64,000 nucleotides of DNA from Methyloceanibacter sp. wino2 (GCF_003071365.1 NZ_CP028960.1:1922001-1986000); one strand, 5' to 3'; shown: positions 10,276-17,575, counted from the first letter of the stretch. The notes: generated by a model from the sequence alone, not told the origin. Numbers and translations: made by a program.

Positions 10276-11346
10276 TTAGCGCGGCAGGGCGACCCAGTAG
10301 TCCATATCGAGCACGACGCCGTCTTCCAGCTTGCCGTCCTCCTTCACGCCGGGGAAATCTGCGCAGTCGCGGTCCTTCACGGCGAAAGTGCGCAGGCGCA
10401 GCGCACCCGCATCTGAGCGGCCCGGGAGTTCGGCTTTGTCCAGCACCTCGCTCCAGGCATAGATCGTGTCGCCCGCGAAGGAGGGCGCCGCGTGACGCGC
10501 CCCGTTGAGCCCCAGGACATGGAAGGCGTTGGCGAGGCCGTTGAAGCTGAGCGAGCGCGCAATCGAGATGATGTGGCCGCCATAGACGAGGCGGCGCCCG
10601 AAGCGCTCCTGGGATTCACGGTGCTGGTTGAAGTGTACACGCGCGGTGTTCTGATAGAGCCGCGTCGCCATCTGGTGCTCGGCCTCTTCGATCGTCTGAC
10701 CGTCCACATGGTTGATCTTGTCGCCCACCGCATAGTCTCCCCAGCGGCGCGGCGATCCGGCCAGCGCGTAGTCGTAGACCGTGAGCTTCAGGGGCGGCAG
10801 CGCCTTGCCGAGCGTGTCGGGCGAAATCTCCTTGTCCAGCTCCGGGATCACCGTCTCGGGCGCGGGCAGGTCGAGATTCTTTTTCACCACCATGACCCAG
10901 CGTGCGAAGGACAGGACCGGTTCGCCGTTCTGGTTGCGGCCCGTGGTGCGCACATAGACCGTGCCGTTCTTGCCGCTCGAGTTCTGCTTGACGCCGATGA
11001 CCTCCGAGGTCGAGGCGATGGTGTCGCCCGGATAGACCGGCGCGAGGAAGCGGAACTCCGCATAACCGAGATTGGCGATGGCGTTGCGCGACACGTCGGG
11101 CACCGTTTTGCCGATCACGAAATGGAAGACGAGCGTGTCGTCGATGGGCGAGCGCGGATAGCCGATGCTCTGGGCGAAGGCGTCCGAGGATTGCACGGCG
11201 AAGCGGCCGCTATAGAGCGCCGTGTAGACGCTGACATCGCCGACGGTGACGGTGCGCGGCGTGGCGTGCACGATCTCCTCGCCGACTTTGAAGTCCTCGA
11301 AATAGTTTCCGGTAACGGTGCGGTCGATCTTTGGTGTCTGGGTCAT
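10276..11346 (-). CDS. mch: Mesaconyl-CoA hydratase (ethylmalonyl-CoA pathway)
   Basis: 356-aa double MaoC/hot-dog-fold hydratase that interconverts mesaconyl-C1-CoA and beta-methylmalyl-CoA, a step of the ethylmalonyl-CoA pathway used by serine-cycle methylotrophs and related bacteria to regenerate glyoxylate. The N-terminal part (GNYFEDFKVGEEIVHATPRT and DVSVYTALYSGRF) and the C-terminal MaoC half (FNQHRESQERFGRRLVYGGH) match the family as I know it, and the length fits. Its ATG overlaps the stop of the upstream SMR gene in an ATGA, so the two are translationally coupled. No other ethylmalonyl-CoA pathway gene is in the window. Confidence 0.88.
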   Translation of the reverse strand: MTQTPKIDRTVTGNYFEDFKVGEEIVHATPRTVTVGDVSVYTALYSGRFAVQSSDAFAQSIGYPRSPIDDTLVFHFVIGKTVPDVSRNAIANLGYAEFRFLAPVYPGDTIASTSEVIGVKQNSSGKNGTVYVRTTGRNQNGEPVLSFARWVMVVKKNLDLPAPETVIPELDKEISPDTLGKALPPLKLTVYDYALAGSPRRWGDYAVGDKINHVDGQTIEEAEHQMATRLYQNTARVHFNQHRESQERFGRRLVYGGHIISIARSLSFNGLANAFHVLGLNGARHAAPSFAGDTIYAWSEVLDKAELPGRSDAGALRLRTFAVKDRDCADFPGVKEDGKLEDGVVLDMDYWVALPR

Positions 11347-11666
11347 GTGGTCGTTGTTGCGAGTTTCAATCCGATGATGGAACCGATCAGCGTCGCGATG
11401 AAGAACAGGCGCAGCGCCGTGACGGGCTCCTTATAGACGAGGATCCCGATAATGGCAGTGCCTGCAGCGCCAATCCCCGTCCAAATCGCATAGGCGGTTC
11501 CGATCGGCAGATCCTTCACCGCCTTGTTGAGAAGGACGAACGAAAGAACGATGCAGACGGTGAAAATCAGAGTTGGCCAGAGTTTCGTGAAACCGTCGGT
11601 GAGTTTGAGCGTCGAGGCAAAACCGACCTCGAAGAGCCCGGCGGCGATAAGATACACCCAGGGCAT
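11343..11666 (-). CDS. SMR family transporter, SugE/Gdx-like
   Basis: 107-aa four-helix small multidrug resistance family exporter. I start at 11666 (MPWVYLIAAGLFEVGFASTL), where the membrane Glu14 of the family is in place. The WTGIGAAGTAIIGILVYKEP segment is of the SugE/Gdx subgroup, whose characterised members export guanidinium; that substrate is inference here. The gene ends in ATGA shared with the mesaconyl-CoA hydratase gene. I looked for guanidine riboswitch motifs upstream and saw none I would support. Confidence 0.85.
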   Translation of the reverse strand: MPWVYLIAAGLFEVGFASTLKLTDGFTKLWPTLIFTVCIVLSFVLLNKAVKDLPIGTAYAIWTGIGAAGTAIIGILVYKEPVTALRLFFIATLIGSIIGLKLATTTT

Positions 11667-11777
11667 GGCAGGGGTCCCTCTTGCTTCTTGCGACCAATCG
11701 CGCGCTACGCCAGCGCGCCTCTCGGCGGCCATAGGCGTTCAGCGCCGTGGGACCATAATTTCGGGGGGAGGGTCTGT

Positions 11778-11795
11778 CACCCTCCATGGAGGGTG
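11778..11795. repeat. Perfect 18-bp palindrome upstream of the SMR gene
   Basis: CACCCTCCATGGAGGGTG is a perfect inverted repeat without a loop, about 110 bases upstream of the SMR start and preceded by a G-rich run (11763-11772). It could be an operator for a dimeric regulator. It has no adjacent T-run, so a terminator is less likely. Confidence 0.5.
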
Positions 11796-11832
11796 TCGCG
11801 GTAGCGGCATCGCAAGAACAGCCGCCACAAAC

Positions 11833-11872
11833 AAAAATGGCGGCCCCGCATATCGCTGGGACCGCCATTTTT
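11833..11872 (-). terminator. Terminator after pqqA copy 1
   Basis: Inverted repeat AAAAATGGCGG(C)CC / GG(A)CCGCCATTTTT around a loop of about 11 bases. On the minus strand the stem ends in TTTTTGTTT. It lies 25 bases after the stop of the first pqqA copy, as an intrinsic terminator should. Confidence 0.85.
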
Positions 11873-11897
11873 GAAAACTTTACTGGATCAGCGCGAA

Positions 11898-11987
11898 TTA
11901 AGCGCGGTCGAGCTCAGCCGGGAGGTAGGAAGTCACTTCCATGCCAGCTTCGGACTCGGTGATCTCGGGCTTCAGCCACTCTTTCAT
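11898..11987 (-). CDS. pqqA: PqqA precursor peptide, copy 1
   Basis: 29-aa ribosomal precursor of the redox cofactor pyrroloquinoline quinone. The peptide carries the defining Glu-x3-Tyr pair in EVTSY (Glu17, Tyr21), whose side chains PqqE cross-links before proteolysis and ring formation. Its N-terminus is MKEWLKPEITESEAGMEVTS, followed by YLPAELDRA. AAAGGAG lies 6 bases before this ATG; another in-frame ATG two codons upstream abuts the Shine-Dalgarno and is unlikely. No pqqBCDE gene is in the window, so the processing enzymes must be encoded elsewhere. Confidence 0.93.
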   Translation of the reverse strand: MKEWLKPEITESEAGMEVTSYLPAELDRA

Positions 11988-12053
11988 GATCATCTCCTTT
12001 GGTTCAATGCAATCGGTTCAATCAATGAAGTCGTCCTACAATAATGGGGAGGA

Positions 12054-12073
12054 CGGATGAGAACCGCATGACT
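12054..12073 (-). promoter_or_regulatory. Conserved block upstream of pqqA copy 1
   Basis: CGGATGAGAACCGCATGACT is identical to the block at 12689-12708 and similar to the one at 12370-12389. It lies 67 bases upstream of the pqqA ATG, a position suited to a promoter or activator site. The neighbouring bases on its upstream side (GAAAACTATCTGAACAG on the plus strand) are shared with copy 2. The role is inference. Confidence 0.45.
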
Positions 12074-12175
12074 CGCTCATGAAAACTATCTGAACAGCGG
12101 CGCCGGTATCTTGAGCCCCAAGAGCTGCCGCCGGCGCGCGAAGGTCGCCGGCCATTGCGCATTCGAATGCGCATA

Positions 12176-12213
12176 CGAAAATGGCGGCTCCGCCATCGCG
12201 AGAGCCGCCATTC
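12176..12213 (-). terminator. Terminator after pqqA copy 2
   Basis: ATGGCGGCTC pairs with GAGCCGCCAT across an 11-base loop; on the minus strand the stem is followed by TTTTCG. It begins 24 bases after the copy 2 stop. The loop differs from that of copies 1 and 3. Confidence 0.8.
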
Positions 12214-12236
12214 GTGGTTTGCTAGATCAGCGCTGA

Positions 12237-12326
12237 TTAAGCGCGGTCGAGCTCGGCCGGAAGGTAGGAAGTCACTTCCATACCAGCTTCGGACTCGGTG
12301 ATCTCGGGCTTCAGCCACTCTTTCAT
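12237..12326 (-). CDS. pqqA: PqqA precursor peptide, copy 2
   Basis: Encodes the same 29-aa peptide as copies 1 and 3, with only synonymous differences (for example GGT for Gly15 and GCC for Ala24). Start ATG 12324-12326, preceded by AAAGGAG with a 6-base spacer; stop TAA 12237-12239. Together with its own hairpin and upstream block it looks like an independent transcription unit. Confidence 0.93.
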   Translation of the reverse strand: MKEWLKPEITESEAGMEVTSYLPAELDRA

Positions 12327-12369
12327 GGTCGTCTCCTTTCGTTAAACGATACCCTAGGGTGCGACAATC

Positions 12370-12389
12370 TGGATGAGCGGCGCATGACG
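12370..12389 (-). promoter_or_regulatory. Conserved block upstream of pqqA copy 2
   Basis: TGGATGAGCGGCGCATGACG, a diverged version of the block found upstream of the other two copies, 44 bases upstream of the copy 2 ATG. The shorter distance compared with 67 and 57 bases for the others argues that spacing to the start codon is not strictly fixed. Regulatory role is inference. Confidence 0.4.
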
Positions 12390-12478
12390 CGTCAATGAAA
12401 ACAATCTGAACAGATCAAGGGTGCTGCCGGCAGTCACGGTCGAGCGACGCAGTAAGACGACAACCAAGCGCGCATACA

Positions 12479-12516
12479 AAAATGGCGGCCCCGCATATCG
12501 CTAGGACCGCCATTTT
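12479..12516 (-). terminator. Terminator after pqqA copy 3
   Basis: AAAATGGCGGCCCC...GGACCGCCATTTT hairpin whose loop matches that of copy 1 at all but one base. On the minus strand it ends in TTTTTG, 27 bases after the copy 3 stop. Confidence 0.85.
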
Positions 12517-12542
12517 CGAAAACTAGGCTAGATCAGCGCTAA

Positions 12543-12632
12543 TTAAGCGCGGTCGAGCTCAGCCGGAAGGTAGGAAGTAACTTCCATGCCAGCTTCGGAC
12601 TCGGTGATCTCGGGCTTCAGCCACTCTTTCAT
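12543..12632 (-). CDS. pqqA: PqqA precursor peptide, copy 3
   Basis: Third copy of the identical 29-aa PQQ precursor, with Glu17 and Tyr21 in EVTSY. It differs from the other copies at synonymous sites only (GTT for Val18). The ATG is 12630-12632, with AAGGAG upstream. This is the first copy in the direction of transcription and lies 174 bases downstream of the small MFS partner gene. Confidence 0.93.
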   Translation of the reverse strand: MKEWLKPEITESEAGMEVTSYLPAELDRA

Positions 12633-12688
12633 GGTCGTCTCCTTGAGTTCGTTCGGTGAACGTTATCGTCCCTAGATAATGGCGATTG

Positions 12689-12708
12689 CGGATGAGAACC
12701 GCATGACT
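12689..12708 (-). promoter_or_regulatory. Conserved block upstream of pqqA copy 3
   Basis: CGGATGAGAACCGCATGACT, identical to the block at 12054-12073, 57 bases before the copy 3 ATG. Candidate promoter or activator site; role inferred from conservation only. Confidence 0.45.
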
Positions 12709-12806
12709 GGCGCATTAACAGATTCTTACAGGAATTATCGTTATAAAACAGCATGTTGCGCCATCCCGATCGAGGTCATCTGCGGCGTTCTGTCAGATTC
12801 TGACAG

Positions 12807-12944
12807 CTATTGAAACAGCAAAGCCGCCTTGGCCAGGGTGTTGAACACGCCCCATAGGAGCGGAATGCCGACCAGCGTCCAGGCCAGGACCAGCTTGACC
12901 TTGTTGGCGCCCGAGACGGTCTCGTGATGGGTCGTTTCGGTCAT
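12807..12944 (-). CDS. 45-aa MFS transporter small partner protein
   Basis: Small single-span membrane protein: a polar N-terminus with two adjacent His, then a hydrophobic helix (VKLVLAWTLVGIPLLWGVFN) and a short hydrophobic tail. Its ATG (12942-12944) follows the MFS stop by only 2 bases, so it is almost certainly cotranslated with the transporter. Tiny proteins of this shape are known beside oxalate/formate-type (OFA) MFS genes and are annotated as MFS small subunits; the direct role is unproven. Confidence 0.75.
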   Translation of the reverse strand: MTETTHHETVSGANKVKLVLAWTLVGIPLLWGVFNTLAKAALLFQ

Positions 12945-12946
12945 TC

Positions 12947-14349
12947 TCAAGTCTCCATCGACGCTTTGAGTTCTTCTTCTGTCATGTGGTGCTTGTGGTC
13001 CACGGGGGTCATCAGCCAGTTCAAGATGAAGCCGACGAAGAGAAGCCCCGCCATGATGTACATAGTGACGGAATAAGCGTCCGCCTTCGGCACCCCGTGA
13101 TTGATCTGGTATTCGCGGATGTAGTTCACCAGGACCGGCCCGAACACGCCGGCCGCGGACCAGGCGGTCAGCAGACGCCCGTGAATGGCGCCCACATAGC
13201 GGGTCCCGAAAACGTCCCTGAGATAGGCAGGGATGGTGGCGAACCCGCCGCCATACATGGACAGGATCACGGCATACAAGGCGACGAAGAGGACGATGGA
13301 ATCGATCTGTCCTGTCCAGGGCACGAGGGCGTAGAGCACCATGCCGAGGGCAAAGAAGATCATGTAGGTGTTGCGCCGTCCGATGAAGTCGGAGGACGAG
13401 GCCCAGAAGAACCGCCCCGCCATGTTGAAGAGGCTCAAGAGGCCGACAAAGCCGGCCGCGGCCGCAGCGGTGATCTGTCCTGGGAACATTTCCTGGCTCA
13501 TGGCGGAGGCCTGGCCAAGCACACCGATGCCGGCCGTGACGTTCAGGCAGAGCACGCCCCACAGCAGATAGAATTGCGGGGTCTTCAGCGCTTCGTCCAC
13601 ATGGACGTGGGCGGTGGTGACCATCTTCTTCGGCTGCGCGGGCGGCTCATATCCCTCCGGTAGCCAGCCGTTGGGGGTACGCGTACGAGGGCCGCGCCGA
13701 TCATCATGAAGACGAGGTAGATAATGCCGAGCGTGACGAAGGTGCCCATGACGCCCACATCGGTCGGGCTGGAATAGTATTTCATCAGCCATACCGACAG
13801 GGGCGAGGCGATCATCGCGCCGCCGCCGAAGCCCATGATGGCCATGCCCGTGGCCATGCCGGGCCGGTCGGGGAACCAGGTGATCAGCGTCTTCACCGGG
13901 GAGATATAGCCGAGCCCGAGGCCGCAACCGCCGAGCACGCCATAGCCGAGATAGATCAGCCAGAGCTGATGCAGATGGATGCCGAGCGCCGAGATCAGAA
14001 AACCGCCGCCAAAGCACAAGGCTGCGGTGAACATGGCCCGGCGCGGGCCCACGCGGTCGAGCCAGGTGCCGGTGAATGCTGCGGAGAGCCCGAGGAAGAC
14101 GATCGCGAGAGAGAAGATCCAGCCGAGTTGCGTCAGCTTCCAGTCGTCGGGCGCGGAGTGGGTGATGCCGATCAGCTTGGTCATCGGCAGGTTGAACACG
14201 CTGAACGCGTAGACCTGGCCGATACAAAGGTGGACGCAAAGTGCGGCCGGCGGGACCAGCCATCGGCTGAAGCCCGGTTTCGCCACGGTGTGTGACCGGT
14301 CGAGCCAGCCGAACACGCCTCCAGATTCCGCGCTCGCTGCGGTCGTCAT
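12947..14349 (-). pseudogene. OFA-family MFS transporter (oxalate/formate type), frameshifted
   Basis: Twelve-helix major facilitator of the oxalate:formate antiporter family, but in two frames. Frame one runs from ATG 14349 through about residue 225 (IGAALVRVP) and then goes out of frame. Frame two resumes with PNGWLPEGYEPPAQPKKMV and ends at 12947. One missing C in the run of five C (plus-strand GGGGG 13673-13677) explains it: with six, the reading RVPPNGWLPEGYEPP typical of OFA proteins is restored, giving about 467 aa. Either a sequencing error, phase variation or a recent inactivation. Next to formate dehydrogenase, a formate or oxalate substrate is plausible. The rest of both halves shows no decay. 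Confidence 0.85.
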
Positions 14350-14555
14350 GAGTGGACACTCCCCCCGTTTGAATGGCGCATTTGTGCGCTTATTGGCAGC
14401 TACTCTGAACGGGCTTGGTGCTTATCGCAAGTACCAGGGATAGGTTTCGACGCTGGCCGTCCCCTAAGCGAGCCATGCTGCGCGAATGTGACAATGGTCT
14501 TACGGCAAGCCCGGTCAGAGTTGGCCGGGTTTGCCGCAAGGACAACGCGACAAGT

Positions 14556-15008
14556 CTAGCCGCGTTTGAATTTAAGAAATTTGCCCGTCATCACGACGCG
14601 CACCCTGTCACCGTTCGGATCGGGCTGGCGAGAGATGTCGAGGTCGAAGTCGATGGCGCTCATAATGCCGTCGCCAAACTCCTCTTCGATCAGCGCTTTG
14701 AGGGTCGTACCATAGACCTGGACGATCTCGTAGAAGCGGTACATGAGCGGATCCGTCGGAACGGCCTGGCCGAGCGAGCCGCGCGAGGGAATCTCCGTCA
14801 GGTAGTCTTCGGCTTCCGGCACCCCGGTTGCCTTGGCGATCTTGGCGGCGGCCTCTTGGGGTAGGGACATTTGACCTTTGACGGCGGCGGTCACGATGAA
14901 CGGGCTTAGGCCCGTCTCCGAAGCGAGCGTCTCGAACCGCAGTTTCTTGGTCTTCATGGCTTGCACGATGGCCGCAGCTGTGGCCTCGCGGGTGGCAGGG
15001 ATACCCAT
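14556..15008 (-). CDS. cynS: Cyanate hydratase (cyanase)
   Basis: Converts cyanate and bicarbonate to ammonia and CO2 (via carbamate). I start at 15008 (MGIPATREATAAAIVQAM), preceded by AGGAG at 6 bases; the 150-aa length then matches the family. The N-terminal helical domain (residues 1-80) and the catalytic C-terminal domain are complete: Arg91 and Glu94 in MYRFYEIVQVYG and Ser117 in GIMSAIDF correspond to the Arg96/Glu99/Ser122 triad of the E. coli enzyme. Downstream of the formate dehydrogenase gene on the same strand, 168 bases away. Confidence 0.95.
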   Translation of the reverse strand: MGIPATREATAAAIVQAMKTKKLRFETLASETGLSPFIVTAAVKGQMSLPQEAAAKIAKATGVPEAEDYLTEIPSRGSLGQAVPTDPLMYRFYEIVQVYGTTLKALIEEEFGDGIMSAIDFDLDISRQPDPNGDRVRVVMTGKFLKFKRG

Positions 15009-15176
15009 GGGATCTCCTAATAATGGAACTTGGTGTGGGATGGTGGCGGTCACGCGGCACGGCTCTTCGTGTACGTGGACCGGAAAACGGCCCCGCGCTC
15101 GGGAAGGTGTCAGGGGGTTGACCTGCACCAAGGAGCTGAGCGCGGGGCCACGCCCCGATTGCGTCGGTCGGAGCGA

Positions 15177-16382
15177 TTAACCTGCCTTCTTGAACTTCTC
15201 CGCTTCCTCGGAGCCTCCGGTGGCGTCACCGGCGGTGTAGGAATGCGCACCGGTACCGGCCAGGGCGCCGCCCTGAACGATGAGATACTCATCGCGGATC
15301 GGTTTGCCGGCGAAGAAGCACTCCAGGATCTCGCGCGTGCCGGCGGCATAGCGGGTCTGGGCCGAGAGCGACGTGCCCGAGATATGGGGCGTCATGCCGT
15401 GGTTCGGCATGGTGCGCCACGGGTGATCCTTGGGCGCCGGCTGCGGGAACCAGACATCGCCCGCATAGCCTGCGAGTTGGCCGCTCTCGAGCGCGCGCAC
15501 CACGGCGTCACGATCGCAGATCTTGCCGCGCGCGGTGTTCACCAGGTAGCTGCCGCGCTTCATCTTGCCGATCATCGCATCGTCGAACAGATGCTCCGTC
15601 TCGGGATGGAGCGGGCAGTTGATGGTGACGACGTCGCAGGCCTTGGCGAGGGATTCGACATCGGGATGGAAGGTCAGTCCAAGTTCCTCCTCCACATCAA
15701 CAGGCAGGCGGTGCTTGTCGTAATAGTGCAGGTTCACGCCGAACGGCTTCAGGCGGCGCATAACCGCAAGGCCGATGCGGCCCGCCGCGACCGTGCCGAC
15801 TTCCATACCTTCCAGGTCGTAGGACCGCTCGACGCAGTCGGCGATATTCCAGCCGCCATTCACGGCCCACTGGTAGGAGGGGATGTAGTTGCGAACGAGC
15901 GACAGGATCTGCATGACCACGTGCTCGGCGACGCTGATCGAGTTGCAGAAAGTCACTTCGGCGACGGTGACGCCGTTGTCCATCGCGGCCTGCAGGTCGA
16001 CATGGTCGGACCCGATGCCGGCTGTCAGGGCCAGTTTGAGGTTCTTCGCTTTGGCGATCCGCTCAGCCGTCAGATAGGCCGGCCAGAAGGGCTGGGAGAT
16101 GACGACGTCGGCATCGACCAACTCTTTCTCGAACGTCGAATTTGCGCCGTCCTTGTCGGACGTCACGACGAGTTCGTGGCCATTGGCTTCGAGGAACTTG
16201 CGTAGTCCGAGCTCGCCGGAGACGCTGCCGAGCAGTTCGCCGGGATTGAAGTCGATCGCGTCGGGCGTCGGGGCGGTCTGCCCGTCCGCGTATCCCGCGA
16301 TGTGGGGAATGCTGTCGCGCGCGTATTTCGGCGGGAAGCCGTCAATTGGATCGTCGTAGAGTACACAGAGAACTTTTGCCAT
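15177..16382 (-). CDS. fdh: NAD-dependent formate dehydrogenase (single-subunit, metal-free)
   Basis: 401-aa D-2-hydroxyacid-dehydrogenase-fold enzyme oxidising formate to CO2 with NADH production, the terminal step of methylotrophic C1 oxidation. It has the mitochondrial/methylotroph-type N-terminus (MAKVLCVLYDDPIDGFPPKY), the NAD site in VAAGRIGLAVMRRLKPF with the acidic residue in HYYDKHRLP, the catalytic Arg in NTARGKICDRDAV and the catalytic His in MTPHISGTS. Length and motifs match the Pseudomonas sp. 101/Moraxella enzymes. Cyanase and the OFA transporter gene follow on the same strand; carbonic anhydrase is divergent. Confidence 0.95.
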   Translation of the reverse strand: MAKVLCVLYDDPIDGFPPKYARDSIPHIAGYADGQTAPTPDAIDFNPGELLGSVSGELGLRKFLEANGHELVVTSDKDGANSTFEKELVDADVVISQPFWPAYLTAERIAKAKNLKLALTAGIGSDHVDLQAAMDNGVTVAEVTFCNSISVAEHVVMQILSLVRNYIPSYQWAVNGGWNIADCVERSYDLEGMEVGTVAAGRIGLAVMRRLKPFGVNLHYYDKHRLPVDVEEELGLTFHPDVESLAKACDVVTINCPLHPETEHLFDDAMIGKMKRGSYLVNTARGKICDRDAVVRALESGQLAGYAGDVWFPQPAPKDHPWRTMPNHGMTPHISGTSLSAQTRYAAGTREILECFFAGKPIRDEYLIVQGGALAGTGAHSYTAGDATGGSEEAEKFKKAG

Positions 16383-16838
16383 GTCGGCGCTCCTTTAGAG
16401 GCAACATGACTGGGCGTGCGTGGACGTCCCGCAAGCGCCCACTAGCGGAGAAGTACGACGTTCCAGACATGTTGCGCGTTGAAGGTCCCAAGACCGATAT
16501 TGCTGATCGGCTTTTGTGGACCGCGTTTCCTTGCGTCGGTCGGCGCGGTTTTTGTGGTGCGCTTCTACGGTTCCGACACGCGCATTACGGGCGTTTGGCC
16601 GTGCCCAATCAAGACGGCATTCCGAAACGCTCGTTTGGCTTTTTCTATCGTGATTGCAATGGGTAGCGTCCGCCATGGGCTGTTTTTCGCGCTTTTTGCG
16701 CCGCCAGCGGGCCTATTGCGCTTCCTTCGCCGCGCGCCATTTGCCATAGGAAATATCAATTAAACGGAAGGGCCTCTCCGGTTAGACAATCCCGATCCAA
16801 ACTGAGAACTTCGTTCGAACGGAACAAGGATAAGAAAC
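16383..16838. other. 456-bp intergenic region between formate dehydrogenase and carbonic anhydrase
   Basis: Divergent-promoter region without a supportable gene; the open frames in it lack ribosome-binding sites and recognisable sequence. GGAGC lies just before the formate dehydrogenase ATG. The 40 bases before the carbonic anhydrase start contain AAGGATAAGAAACGTG. An AT-richer patch at 16748-16766 (GAAATATCAATTAAAC) is the most promoter-like stretch. I see no riboswitch or repeat. Confidence 0.5.
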
Positions 16839-17477
16839 GTGCTGACAAAAAAGCTTCTCGATGGGTATTGGCGGTTCCGGAACGACAGTCATCCGGCGGA
16901 CAAGGGACGCTATGAACAGCTTGCCAGTTTGGGGCAGGCCCCGACCGCGCTGGTGGTGGCTTGCTGCGACTCGCGCGTCGACGTTTCGGCGATCTTCGGG
17001 GCAGGGCCCGGCGATCTGTTCATTGTGCGCAACGTCGCCAATCTCGTTCCGCCGTTTCAGCCGGACGGAAAGTTCCATGGCACGAGCGCGGCTGTCGAAT
17101 ATGCGGCCATGGTGCTCAAAGTTCCCAACATCATCGTGCTCGGTCACTCCCATTGCGGCGGGATGGCCGCCTATCGCGACAAGCTGAAGGGCAAGCCCGA
17201 CGACACCGACTTCATTGGGACCTGGCTGACGCAGCTCGACGGGCTCGATGTCAAGAAAAGCGACATCGAAAGGCACGGCGAGGAGACGGCCTTCGAACTG
17301 GCCGGTGTGCGTCAGTCACTGTCGAACCTGCGCATGTTCGATGCGGTGCGAAACAAGGAAGCCGAGGGCATGCTCGCTCTGCATGGGCTCCATTTCGACA
17401 TCGGCAGCGGCGTGGTCCTGGCCCTCGACGAGGAGACGGACACGTTTGCGCCCTTGCCCGAGACCGTCGACGCCTGA
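16839..17477 (+). CDS. Beta-class carbonic anhydrase
   Basis: 212-aa zinc enzyme interconverting CO2 and bicarbonate. Zinc ligands are visible: Cys42 in ACCDSRV (with the Asp/Arg dyad), then His103 and Cys106 in GHSHCGG; FIVRNVANLVPP and HGTSAAVEYA are family segments. It starts with GTG at 16839, with AGGA upstream. It is divergent from formate dehydrogenase and cyanase; cyanase consumes bicarbonate, and in E. coli cynT (carbonic anhydrase) is paired with cynS, so a shared physiological task is a reasonable inference. Confidence 0.93.
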   Translation: MLTKKLLDGYWRFRNDSHPADKGRYEQLASLGQAPTALVVACCDSRVDVSAIFGAGPGDLFIVRNVANLVPPFQPDGKFHGTSAAVEYAAMVLKVPNIIVLGHSHCGGMAAYRDKLKGKPDDTDFIGTWLTQLDGLDVKKSDIERHGEETAFELAGVRQSLSNLRMFDAVRNKEAEGMLALHGLHFDIGSGVVLALDEETDTFAPLPETVDA

Positions 17478-17575
17478 GCACACCGTGCGGGCCGCGCCAG
17501 GTCTCAGACGAACCGGCGCTGGGTTCCGTTTCGTTGGGGAGAGGACAGCGCTTTCTGGCCGTCTCTTCGAGACCC

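Larger units (their letters stand above)
11833..12708 (-). repeat. Tandem triplication of a pqqA transcription unit
   Basis: Three direct units follow one another with a period of about 305-340 bases. Each contains, in minus-strand order, a conserved block (12689-12708, 12370-12389, 12054-12073), a ribosome-binding site, a 29-codon pqqA and a hairpin terminator with the same ATGGCGG stem. Copies 1 and 3 share the hairpin loop; copy 2 differs. Because hairpin and upstream block are copied together with the gene, the duplication unit was the whole transcription unit. Confidence 0.85.

Noticed and set aside
11667-11832. Guanidine riboswitch upstream of the SugE-like SMR gene
   Set aside because: I looked for ykkC, mini-ykkC and type III signatures and could not match the conserved loops; only a palindrome is supportable.
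12022-12318. 98-codon minus-strand frame across pqqA copy 2
   Set aside because: It reads through the hairpin and the pqqA gene in another frame; Arg/Ser-rich product typical of a shadow.
15030-16205. Plus-strand 391-codon frame opposite formate dehydrogenase
   Set aside because: Antisense shadow of a gene with complete catalytic motifs; no ribosome-binding site or recognisable product.
16479-16763. 94-codon frame between formate dehydrogenase and carbonic anhydrase
   Set aside because: No ribosome-binding site, no family motif and alternative frames are equally open; treated as intergenic.
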